A stretch of DNA of 13,472 bases from Bacteroidetes bacterium 4572_112 (GTDB lineage Bacteria > Bacteroidota > Bacteroidia > Bacteroidales > UBA1556), in contig NIUZ01000020.1 of the NCBI GenBank assembly GCA_002254285.1, forward strand, positions 1-13,472, read 5' to 3'. The notes under the pieces were generated by a model, which saw only the letters and a list, made by a program, of their open reading frames with translations, made no database searches and was not told the origin of the DNA. The translations under genes and the position numbers were made by a program. Shown in pieces: positions 1 through 8,200 of this stretch (position 1 is the stretch's first letter; each line of letters starts with the position of its first letter).

Positions 1-389
1 CCACTCTCAATAAGCATATATCCCGTGGCAATACTCTCAATGCCCATACCTTTGATATTAGCAGCAGTACGCACTTGATTTCCAATTAAGAAATCAGCAT
101 TACGACCACTTATTAAGCTCAAAAACAAAATAGCATCAGCATCTTTATGAATATGAGTGCCATCACCAGGGAAAATTATGATTGGAATATTTGTGTTTTC
201 TTTCAATATTTTTATGGAAAGTGCTACCCCATCATTGGTAATAAGACTTCCTCCCAAAAAAATATAATCAACATTTGATTTATTAGCAACATCTATCTGC
301 TGCAAAAGTAATTGTTGGTCAAATTTGTCAGGATCGATAAGCAATGCTAGCTTTTTCGTATTATAGGATATAAAACTATCGATTACCAT
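1..389 (-). CDS. Geranylgeranylglyceryl phosphate synthase-like protein (PcrB/GGGPS family), C-terminal part missing
   Basis: I translated this frame by hand from an ATG at 389-387; it stays open to the window start, giving 129 codons plus two bases of a protein usually about 230-260 residues long. The family joins a polyprenyl diphosphate to glycerol-1-phosphate on a TIM barrel, the first step of an ether lipid. Seen in order: LALLIDPDK (residues 14-22), DYIFLGGS (41-48), IIIFPGD (70-76) and FLSLISGRN (89-97) in the phosphate-binding region, then ATGYMLIESG near 121-130. These match the family closely. Bacteroidota carry such enzymes, but prenyl chain length and the fate of the product cannot be read from this part. 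The start lies 3 bases after the stop of the upstream phosphopantetheinyl transferase gene, so the two are probably co-transcribed. The C-terminal half lies outside the window. Confidence 0.9.
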   Translation of the reverse strand, partial: MVIDSFISYNTKKLALLIDPDKFDQQLLLQQIDVANKSNVDYIFLGGSLITNDGVALSIKILKENTNIPIIIFPGDGTHIHKDADAILFLSLISGRNADFLIGNQVRTAANIKGMGIESIATGYMLIES

Positions 390-392
390 AGG

Positions 393-1079
393 CTAAGAAT
401 CACTTTTTTCGTTTTTGGACTTTGCTTCCATATTTTCATCAGAGCAATGTACTAATACATATTCGTCATCATCAGAAAACTCATACTCAAGCACATAATC
501 TCGCACAACACCATAATTGTCTATCCTACCATTGAAAACACCTTTACGCTTAAGTTCAAATGGTGATAAAAATATATCTCTATCGAATTGTACTTTTGGT
601 TTACCGAAAAGTTTATAAAGCGCCTCTTTGGCACTCCATAATACTGTTAGATATCGCTGTCGGTTATCTAAAGGAAGGTTTTTTAGCTCTTCTTCCATTA
701 GGAATTTATCAGCAAGCCCTCCTATTCTATCTCCTAGTTTCTCAATATCCAAGCCCACATAATGGCTTCTGCTAATAATAACTCCTGCATATATACCACT
801 ATGAGTTACAGAAATTTGATAATTAAGATTAGAGAAGTGGATTTTACCATGCGAATCGTAAAAGAAATTGCATGCCTCATCAGGGTCAAGCAATTGTCGT
901 GCTGCCAAACGATAAGCGAGCCAGTGAGCCTGACGCGACTTTATCTTAAATTTTTCGAAAGTTACATAATCCTCCTCACTGAATTGAATCATAGACAGCA
1001 TATCATCAACACTTTCTGTGATTTTCCAGACTCCGAGAACACCGTGGTTCTTTATATTTTTTCTAAAAATTATTGGCAT
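393..1079 (-). CDS. 4'-phosphopantetheinyl transferase (Sfp/AcpT superfamily)
   Basis: The 228-residue product should transfer the phosphopantetheine arm of coenzyme A to a serine of acyl carrier protein or a similar carrier domain in the cytoplasm. Family motifs are visible: the substrate-binding stretch ISVTHSG at residues 89-95, the magnesium-binding VGLDIEK at 108-114 (D111 and E113), and WSAKEALYKLFG at 148-159 with the W-x-x-K-E-A signature (K151, E152). The length fits the Sfp type rather than the short AcpS type (about 120 residues). A conserved basic patch, K47-R49 followed by W53, Y56 and R57, precedes the core as in the family. The last 15 residues are polar and look disordered. 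The gene sits directly before the GGGPS-like gene in an apparent operon. Whether it serves fatty acid ACP or a secondary-metabolism carrier is not known. Confidence 0.93.
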   Translation of the reverse strand: MPIIFRKNIKNHGVLGVWKITESVDDMLSMIQFSEEDYVTFEKFKIKSRQAHWLAYRLAARQLLDPDEACNFFYDSHGKIHFSNLNYQISVTHSGIYAGVIISRSHYVGLDIEKLGDRIGGLADKFLMEEELKNLPLDNRQRYLTVLWSAKEALYKLFGKPKVQFDRDIFLSPFELKRKGVFNGRIDNYGVVRDYVLEYEFSDDDEYVLVHCSDENMEAKSKNEKSDS

Positions 1080-1087
1080 AAGACGAG

Positions 1088-1095
1088 CAAAGATA
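1088..1095 (-). promoter_or_regulatory. Candidate -7 promoter box for the phosphopantetheinyl transferase gene
   Basis: Read on the minus strand this is TATCTTTG, a perfect match to the Bacteroidota -7 consensus TAnnTTTG. Its end lies only 8 bases before the ATG at 1079-1077, so a transcript starting at the usual distance would have almost no leader. No TTTG/TTG -33 box is seen at normal spacing; upstream is the AT-rich heptamer tract. This is a consensus match only. Confidence 0.45.
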
Positions 1096-1104
1096 ATGTA
1101 TTTT

Positions 1105-1139
1105 TTAATTGTTAATTGTTAATTATTAATGTTTAATTA
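1105..1139. repeat. Degenerate heptanucleotide tandem tract (TTAATTG-like, five units)
   Basis: Five successive 7-base units can be read: TTAATTG, TTAATTG, TTAATTA, TTAATGT, TTAATTA. The first two are identical and the rest differ at one or two positions. The tract lies just upstream of the candidate promoter of the minus-strand lipid/PPTase operon. It could act as an AT-rich upstream element or be slipped-strand expansion without function. Confidence 0.55.
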
Positions 1140-1342
1140 GTTAAGTCACACTAATTAATCGTTAATGATTGAATACTAAGACTTAAGACAATCTACAAAA
1201 ACAATAAAAATACTACTAAATAAGTATATCATAGAGTCTTCAATAATTCACTTCATATTAGACCTAGTAATAATTTATAAAAAAAATACTATTAACCTCA
1301 TCAAATTTATAATTACTTTTGACTCTAAATTAACCAATTTGA

Positions 1343-1377
1343 AGGAGGCAGCTAAACCCTGCCTCCTATTTTATTTT
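1343..1377 (+). terminator. Intrinsic terminator-like hairpin just upstream of the surface-protein gene
   Basis: AGGAGGCAG (1343-1351) and CTGCCTCCT (1359-1367) form a perfect 9-bp GC-rich stem around a 7-base loop, followed by ATTTTATTTT. In form this is a plus-strand rho-independent terminator. It ends only 8 bases before the ATG at 1386, and no plus-strand gene is visible upstream. It may therefore end an unseen small RNA, attenuate leader transcription of the next gene, or form a 5' UTR structure if the -7-like box at 1314-1321 is used. The hairpin is certain; its role is not. Confidence 0.6.
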
Positions 1378-1385
1378 ATCATAAT

Positions 1386-3119
1386 ATGCGCTTAATTTAT
1401 ACACTTATTATTATACTTATTTATAATATGGGCTTTAGTCAAAACCTCATATATAATGGTAGTATTGAGGAACTTGACTCTAATTGTGTATATACACTTA
1501 CAAGACCTAATAATCCTTGGAATGGGAAAATTCCTGCAAAATACTTATTTAACATATTAGGCTCGCCTGATGCATTTAACGAATGTGCTCCCATCAGCAA
1601 TTACATTGATTCAATGGTTAATGTTCCAAATAATTTTTTCGGACACCAATGGGCACGAACAGGAAAAAGTATTGCACATAATTTTATTGGAAGTAATTAC
1701 ATTTTCAATATTACATATCATTCTGAAATAATTTCTTTTCCACTAAAACAAAACTTAATAGCTGGCAAAAAATATTGCATACAGTTTTATACCGTTAGGT
1801 CAAATAAAATAAACTGGGCTACCGATAATATTTCTGCTGCATTATCAATTGATAGTATCGCCCTAGTTTTTGATTATATTGACATACAAAGTATCATTAC
1901 AAATATGGGCAAGGGAATTATTACAGATACTGTAAATTGGACCCAAGTAAAGGATACTATTATAGCCACTGGCATTGAAAAATACCTACATATTGGTCAC
2001 TTACTAAAAACACATAGCAATAATTTACAGTACATTTATACTCCTGCTTCTAGTAATTTTCCAGATTCTAATTATCTAGAATACTACATCGACGACGTAG
2101 CCCTATGGCCCTGCGATACTGTAGCACCACGCGCCAATGCGGGTAATGACACAGTGATATGCAAAGGCGACTCTCTGCTTATTGGCACTCACAACTACAA
2201 CGACTATTACTATAGCTGGTGGCAGGATAGTATATGTGGTATACATGGCATTAGCGAAATACAAAGAGATGAGCACCTTGGACAAATATGGGTAACGCCC
2301 AACAAAAGCACTTGGTACTATCTGCAAGCTACTGATTTCAAATTCGACAAAAGTATTGATAGTGTTTTTGTAGAAGTAGATGTATGCAAATGCGCCATTG
2401 AAGACACTGCAATATGCCAGGGCGAGAGTGTAAATTTGGGACTAAACGACCCTTTCTTTAGCTCCTATGTATGGAGCCCCAATTATTGTATTGATAATAT
2501 AAACTCTCCATCACCAATAGTAAATCCCGAGCATAGTTTATGGTATTATGCTACAGCATACGATACATTGGGTGGTAGCATTAGCGATAGTGTATATATT
2601 ACCATAAAAAACTGTAAGGCAAGTAATAACGATACTACTATTTGCTTGGGAACAGAGCTAAGTATAGGCAATAACAATCCGCTGTATAATGCGTGGTTTT
2701 GGTTTCCGACAGACTATCTAAGTAGCCCCACAGTGGCATCACCCATTGCTAGTCCACCATACGATATTACTTATTTCCTTAGTGCAACAGATACATTTGG
2801 GGCTGTCACCCAAGACACCATTAATATTGTGGTAGAAGATTGCGACAAAATATATGATTTGCTTATTCCCTCAGCTTTTACTCCAAATAATGATGGGCTA
2901 AATGATGAGTTTGCTTTTGGCAACTATCAGTATTGGCAATTTACAACTTATATTTACAATAGATGGGGACAATTGATTTTTGAAGGCAAAAATACATATT
3001 GGTGGGATGGAAAATACAAATCAAAGCCAGCTCCCCAAGGTGTGTATATATACAAAATAAAAGGCAAGGCAGAAGGTATTGAAAAAGAATGGATGGGGAA
3101 TGTTACTTTATTGAGGTAA
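1386..3119 (+). CDS. Secreted T9SS surface protein with PKD-like modules and a gliding-motility type B C-terminal domain
   Basis: The 577-residue product starts with a signal peptide (residues 1-18, cleavage likely before Q19). Residues 20-243 form a beta-rich N-terminal domain that begins NLIYNGSIEE and ends YYIDDVALWPCD, a pattern of jelly-roll or carbohydrate-binding-like domains in Bacteroidota secreted proteins. Three cysteine-bearing repeats follow at about 250-334, 337-410 and 415-486, each starting D-T-x-I-C-x-G and closing with a D-S/T-V/I beta strand and a C, typical of PKD/Ig-like stalks. Residues 493-577 match the gliding-motility-associated CHU_C domain: IPSAFTPNNDGLND, YNRWGQLIFEG, WWDGKY and PQGVYIYKIKG. 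That domain directs export through T9SS as a type B cargo, which normally needs a PorP/SprF-like partner; none is in this window. The ligand is unknown; an adhesin or glycan-binding role is an inference. Confidence 0.85.
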   Translation: MRLIYTLIIILIYNMGFSQNLIYNGSIEELDSNCVYTLTRPNNPWNGKIPAKYLFNILGSPDAFNECAPISNYIDSMVNVPNNFFGHQWARTGKSIAHNFIGSNYIFNITYHSEIISFPLKQNLIAGKKYCIQFYTVRSNKINWATDNISAALSIDSIALVFDYIDIQSIITNMGKGIITDTVNWTQVKDTIIATGIEKYLHIGHLLKTHSNNLQYIYTPASSNFPDSNYLEYYIDDVALWPCDTVAPRANAGNDTVICKGDSLLIGTHNYNDYYYSWWQDSICGIHGISEIQRDEHLGQIWVTPNKSTWYYLQATDFKFDKSIDSVFVEVDVCKCAIEDTAICQGESVNLGLNDPFFSSYVWSPNYCIDNINSPSPIVNPEHSLWYYATAYDTLGGSISDSVYITIKNCKASNNDTTICLGTELSIGNNNPLYNAWFWFPTDYLSSPTVASPIASPPYDITYFLSATDTFGAVTQDTINIVVEDCDKIYDLLIPSAFTPNNDGLNDEFAFGNYQYWQFTTYIYNRWGQLIFEGKNTYWWDGKYKSKPAPQGVYIYKIKGKAEGIEKEWMGNVTLLR

Positions 3120-3173
3120 GGGACTTATGTGATGTTTAGCAACCATTAATAATCAAGCATTAACAATTACACC

Positions 3174-5024
3174 CTAATGATGATTTCTCTTTTTCTCCAA
3201 TCTATATTTCTTCCTATTTCCCTTGGAAGGAAGCACGCTTTCTTTGGTACCTGTGAGCACCGACTTTATAAGCAAATTTATAAAGCCTTTATTCATATCT
3301 CTATGAAAAACAAAATCTACCTTACGAGCAGGTAAACCTGGCTTTATGGGATTGCTAGAATTAATTACCGAATTAGCAATTATTGACAATAAATGATCCG
3401 ATACTTTAGTATTATATTTTTCTACTCTATCAATTTCTACATTCAGATTATCGTACAAAAATGTCATTTCACCCTCACTTTTAGTTCTGTTGGCAATTCC
3501 CTTAAATTTTACACTATTTATCTGTCCATTATTCACTCTTACAGGAGCAAAACTTGCTATAGGTTTAGCTATTTTTTTCAGATTAGAGCTAAACAACTCA
3601 CCATTAAAACTAAAATAATTTTTAGAATAGCTGAATACTAAATCCAATTTAAAAGGTATTTCATTATGAATTTTGCCTTTAGCAAATAAACTCAACTTTT
3701 GCTTTTTAGACTTATTCTGAATGTTTTTTAAACTTACAGAGAGGTCATTCACATCAATCTTACTATGCTTACTATCCTGCTGCACTATTTCTACAAACAC
3801 ATCAACATTATTTGCATTTACTGATTTAATATTAATTGGTATTTTAATTCCAAATATATTCTGTGCAAGATATTTAGGGATATTTTTTGGATTAAGAGGC
3901 TTATGTTTGTCTTTAAAAAAATGAACTTTAACAGCGTTAATATCCACATGATTTGCGAACACTCCTTCAAGTTTTTTTAGTTTTTCTATATCTATATCAT
4001 CTACTCTTATATCATCTATTTCAATATCATACATTGGCTTTTGATACTTATATTTTGCAATAAATTCCTTCTTCGATATTAAAGGCTTTATTGTTGACTG
4101 CGAAACTTTTAATTCATTTTTAATTTCGTCGTAATAAATTGACTTTACTGATATAGCATAAACTTTATCTGCAGTAATAACTCTTGGATTTTTTAATTCA
4201 ATACTATTGTTTGAATTAGAATATGTAAGCCCATTATCGTCCTTAGTAAGCTCAATATCAGAAGTAAGTATATGCAATAATTCAAAGCTAATATCAGCTC
4301 CATTTTCTGCCTTATGGCTAATATTATATAATGCTATTTCTAGTTTTTTTAATATTAGCTCAAAACCCTTTTCATTTTTCGTAAAAGCTAGAGAGCTCAA
4401 ATCCACATCCAACTCATCAAATAAAGTTGCATTTTTAGTATTTTTTATATCAACTACCGAAAACGATGCACCCTGTAATTTAAACTCTCCAATATTTACT
4501 TCTATTTTTAAGGAATCATTATTTTCTTTCTTCTCAATAAAAGCAAAAGGATGAAATACTTTAGCGTTTTTTGTAAGGTTTACATCTACCTTATTAAATA
4601 ATATTTTGCCAACGGTAATTTTATTGCTAACAAGGAACTCTCCAATATCAAAATCTTTCAACTTTATAGATTTAAGCTTAACAGCTATGCTACCATTTTT
4701 CGTAAAATATGATTCTTGGTTTTTTATTTTGGGTATAAAATTTACATTATAAATTTTAAGATTGCTAGAAAACAAACCTATTCTTACTTTTTCGTATTCT
4801 AAGGAATAGTATTTGGAAACTACACTTGCGGAATATAATTCTGTAATTCTTTGTTTTATAATGTCCTCAAAATTGTATACACCGTATAAGTATAAAGAAG
4901 TAACAGCTATTGCAATAATACTAAAAACATAGAAAAGAATCCTTTTAAGGCGAGAGTTTCCCTTGCTAGCTTGCACTTTATGCTTAGCTTTATTTTTTTT
5001 GCTTTTAACTACGGCTTTGCCCAT
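3174..5024 (-). CDS. AsmA/DUF748-like single-pass membrane-anchored protein
   Basis: The 616-residue product has a very basic N terminus (about ten Lys in the first 21 residues), one transmembrane helix at about 28-49, and a long beta-rich tail predicted to face the periplasm. Short repeating hydrophobic-polar strands (for example around 110-150, 325-365 and 400-436) fit AsmA-like repeat proteins, which bridge the envelope and are linked to phospholipid transport or outer-membrane maintenance. The best family clue is near the C terminus: VNNGQINSVKFKGIANRT at 497-514 followed by GEMTFLYDNLNVEI at 518-531, then FHRDMNKGFINLLIKSV at 573-589, a pattern I recognise from Bacteroidota AsmA/DUF748-like proteins. 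The extreme C terminus is basic (KGNRKKYRLEKKRNHH). It stands alone on its strand, convergent with the surface-protein gene and divergent from the protease operon. The family call is moderate; substrate and partners are unknown. Confidence 0.6.
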   Translation of the reverse strand: MGKAVVKSKKNKAKHKVQASKGNSRLKRILFYVFSIIAIAVTSLYLYGVYNFEDIIKQRITELYSASVVSKYYSLEYEKVRIGLFSSNLKIYNVNFIPKIKNQESYFTKNGSIAVKLKSIKLKDFDIGEFLVSNKITVGKILFNKVDVNLTKNAKVFHPFAFIEKKENNDSLKIEVNIGEFKLQGASFSVVDIKNTKNATLFDELDVDLSSLAFTKNEKGFELILKKLEIALYNISHKAENGADISFELLHILTSDIELTKDDNGLTYSNSNNSIELKNPRVITADKVYAISVKSIYYDEIKNELKVSQSTIKPLISKKEFIAKYKYQKPMYDIEIDDIRVDDIDIEKLKKLEGVFANHVDINAVKVHFFKDKHKPLNPKNIPKYLAQNIFGIKIPINIKSVNANNVDVFVEIVQQDSKHSKIDVNDLSVSLKNIQNKSKKQKLSLFAKGKIHNEIPFKLDLVFSYSKNYFSFNGELFSSNLKKIAKPIASFAPVRVNNGQINSVKFKGIANRTKSEGEMTFLYDNLNVEIDRVEKYNTKVSDHLLSIIANSVINSSNPIKPGLPARKVDFVFHRDMNKGFINLLIKSVLTGTKESVLPSKGNRKKYRLEKKRNHH

Positions 5025-5061
5025 TTAGTTTTTTTTATAAATACTGTTACAAATAGTGCTG

Positions 5062-5069
5062 CAAATATA
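5062..5069 (-). promoter_or_regulatory. Candidate -7 box for the AsmA-like gene
   Basis: On the minus strand this reads TATATTTG, a match to TAnnTTTG, about 38 bases upstream of the ATG at 5024-5022. No good -33 TTG lies at the expected distance, and the region is AT-rich, so a chance match is possible. The stretch before the start codon is A-rich (eight A in a row) with no Shine-Dalgarno, as is common in this phylum. Confidence 0.35.
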
Positions 5070-5145
5070 ATTATTTAATACTTATTATAATAAGTTACTG
5101 TTAATCTAATTAAATGAATCTATTATTTCAACTAAGTGCAACCAA

Positions 5146-5182
5146 TTTGTTAATAATTATATCTATATAATCTATACATTTG
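5146..5182 (+). promoter_or_regulatory. Candidate promoter for the secreted protease operon
   Basis: TACATTTG at 5175-5182 matches the Bacteroidota -7 consensus TAnnTTTG, and TTTG at 5146-5149 could be the -33 box. The 25-base spacing is longer than usual (about 19). Initiation near 5188-5190 would give a leader of about 30 bases before the ATG at 5221. It lies in the 196-base divergent gap shared with the AsmA-like gene. Confidence 0.4.
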
Positions 5183-5220
5183 CAAGCATTATTATACACA
5201 CATACACAAAAACGCATTAC

Positions 5221-8200
5221 ATGCACAAAATCAATACTTTACTACTTATATTACTATTGTTTTTTATTTCATTTGCTAATGCTCAAAACATAGCATCAAA
5301 ATCCATTGACAATAGAATTAAAGCAGCACCATTCCGCAGCATTGCTGATAACGGCATTAATGGGATTAAAGTTTCATATAATTTTATAGATTATAATAGT
5401 TTCAAAAAATATAATAGAAGAGACGAATACTCTGTGCTAAATATAACTGACTTTAGTCATTTGCAAGAAGTTGGCAAGCCTGCATTACCATCTCATATAG
5501 ATCTAATTGCAATTCCTGATGGCGCTAACTACCAACTCATTATTAATAATGATGTGCCTATGGTGAGCAAAACAACTACAATATTCCCTGCTTTGCAGCC
5601 TGCTCGCGATACTGAAGGTGCTCCTGAACCTGGCTTTGAATTAGACAAAGAGTTTTATAATACTGATCAAATATTCCCACAGCAAAGTGTTAGAATTATT
5701 GGTGAGATGAAATACCATGGCATTCGTATGGCAATGGTCGAAATTTGTCCTATTCAATATAATCCTGTAAGTTCAAAATTATATATTCATTCGGATATTA
5801 ATTACGAAATCGTATTTTCTGGAGCCAATAACTTTACTGATTATTCAAAACACAGCAAAAATTTCATAAATCAGATAGTAAATTACCCTTTAAACTATCA
5901 ATCGTTTGCTAAGGAATCTAACGATTACTATTCGCAAAATTTGGCTGATAATAGCACATTAGATAGCAAAAACTATATAATTATAACTCATAGCGATTTT
6001 GAAGCCGCAGCCGATACTTTGGCAAATTGGAAACGACAAATGGGTTATTCGGTGGAAGTAATTTCGGCAAATAACTGGACCGATACCAGCGTAAAAGCTG
6101 CTGTACATACCCGATATCAAAACTGGTCTCCAAAGCCTGACTATCTTTTGATAATTGGCGATGATGGTGATGTACCTCCTGAAACACACTACATTAATGG
6201 TGAGCCTTTTGGCACTGACCTATACTATGTATGCATGGATGGGCCTTCCGATTTTGTTCCAGATATGGCAAAAGGTAGAATTTCGCCTACAAATGCCACA
6301 AATGCAATGATGCAGGTGCATAAAATTATAAATTACGAAAAGAATCCTGTTTCGGACACTGCATTTTATCAAAATGGTATTAACTGCGCACAATTTCAGG
6401 ATGACAATACCGATGGCTATGCCGATAGAAGATTTCTGCATACTAGCGAAGATATTAGAACCTATATTAATTCCCAAGGTTATAATTCTGAAAGAATTTA
6501 TTATACCGACAATAACGTAACTCCTACAAATTATAATGCTGGATATTACTCTATGGGTCAACCATTGCCTTCTGTATTATTAAAATCTAATGGATTTAAT
6601 TGGAATAATGGAGCATCAGAGATTTCCACTGCTATAAATGCTGGAAAATTCTTTGTTTTTCATCGTGACCATGGATATTCTGGAGGCTCAGGATGGGCAC
6701 ATCCATATTTTGTAAACAGCAGTATTTCTACTCTTAATAATGGCGATAAACTACCTATTGTTTTTAGTATAAACTGCCATACAGGAGAATTTACACAAAA
6801 CTCGTGCTTTGCCGAAACTTTTATGCGAAGGACTAATGGCGGAAGCGTTGGTATATTTGCCGCATCTTATTATAGTTATAGTGGTTATAACGATGGTTTT
6901 TCCATTGGGCTAATTGATGGTCTTTGGTCAAACCCAGGCATGGTTCCAAACTTTGGAAATGGTGGCATTAGCAATCCAAATGTTACACCACATAACGACA
7001 TTATAAACATGGGCGACCTATTGAACCACGGACTTACTAGAGTTGTACAAACTTGGGGTGGTAATTCTAGCTCAAACAGATATACTAATGAGCTTTTCCA
7101 TTATTTTGGCGACCCTGCCATGCGTATTTGGACTCAATTTCCTGATACTATTACAGTAAGCATAGTTGACACTATTGGCTGTTCAGCCAGTAGCTTTGCA
7201 ATAAGTAATTGTAATGTTGCGGATGCTGTTGCTACATTTACAGGAAGTGGTGTGCTATTAGGGAAAACTACTCTAGTTAATGGTAGTGGAACAATACCCG
7301 TTAGTAATTTACTAGGACCATATTTTGAAGTAACAATTTCAGCACCTAATCATAAACCTTTTCAGAAAACAATTTATTTAGGTAGTGGTGGCAATTTGAC
7401 CGTTTACAAACAGCATAGCAATAATATATGCTTTGGAAATAATGAAGCAGAAATAAAAATCTTCCCTTCATGCGGAAACCCTCCTTATTCTGTACTTTGG
7501 TCAAATGGAGATACACTTACAACTCTTACAAATGTTACCACTGGTGTATATTCTGTAATAATTACTGATAATGCAAGCAATACTATTTACGATACCATTA
7601 CAGTATCTGGACCTAGTTCGGCAATACAAATATCGGCAACCACTACGGATGCAAAATGTAATTTCGAAAGTAGTGGAAGCATATCTGTAAATGTAACAGG
7701 GAGTACTCCTCCTTATACGTATAAATGGCAAAATGGAAGCAGTGGTGCCGACATTAATAATATAGCTGCAGGAATGCACTTATTTTCAGTTACTGATAGT
7801 TTTGGCTGCGTTTATAAAGACAGCTTCCTAATATCACAGCCTGCAGTATTAAATATGCAAGTTTCCAAAACTGATGATGCAACAGGAAACTGTAGCGGAA
7901 CAGCTACCTCAGCAGCAGTAGGCGGAACACCTCCTTATACGTATTTATGGGATGATGATTCGCAACAAACTACGGCTACAGCTACCAACTTATGCGCTGG
8001 CCTTTATAAAGTAAAATTATTAGACAATAACCTATGTGCACTTAATAGAGCAGTATATGTACAGAACACTGTTGGTATAAAAAGCGCTGATAATAACTCC
8101 GTTATAAGCATTTCACCAAACCCTTCTAATACTGGTATTTTTACAATTAATATTGAAAATAATGAATTAGATAACATTCATTTCAATCTATATAATTCAT

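Larger units (their letters stand above)
1080..1385. other. 306-base divergent intergenic region
   Basis: This gap separates the minus-strand PPTase gene from the plus-strand surface-protein gene. It is very AT-rich and holds the minus-strand -7-like box (1088-1095), the heptamer tract (1105-1139), a plus-strand -7-like box TACTTTTG (1314-1321) and a strong hairpin (1343-1367). Between about 1145 and 1310 I see no open frame, tRNA or repeat that I can support. No clear Shine-Dalgarno precedes the ATG at 1386; the AGGAGG in the hairpin stem is about 37 bases away, too far to serve. Confidence 0.6.

Noticed and set aside
1105..1139. CRISPR-like array
   Set aside because: Units are 7 bases with no spacers; a simple AT-rich tandem tract.
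2103..2327. Minus-strand open frame of 74 codons inside the surface-protein gene
   Set aside because: It is antisense to a clear coding region, has no family motif and no start context; an ORF shadow. The same applies to other short frames opposite the large genes.
3120..3173. Terminator between the convergent surface-protein and AsmA-like genes
   Set aside because: The 54-base gap is AT-rich but I could find no convincing GC stem followed by a T-run on either strand.
6220..6561. Minus-strand open frame of 113 codons opposite the C25 catalytic domain
   Set aside because: The plus-strand frame has conserved catalytic motifs here; the antisense peptide shows only composition bias.
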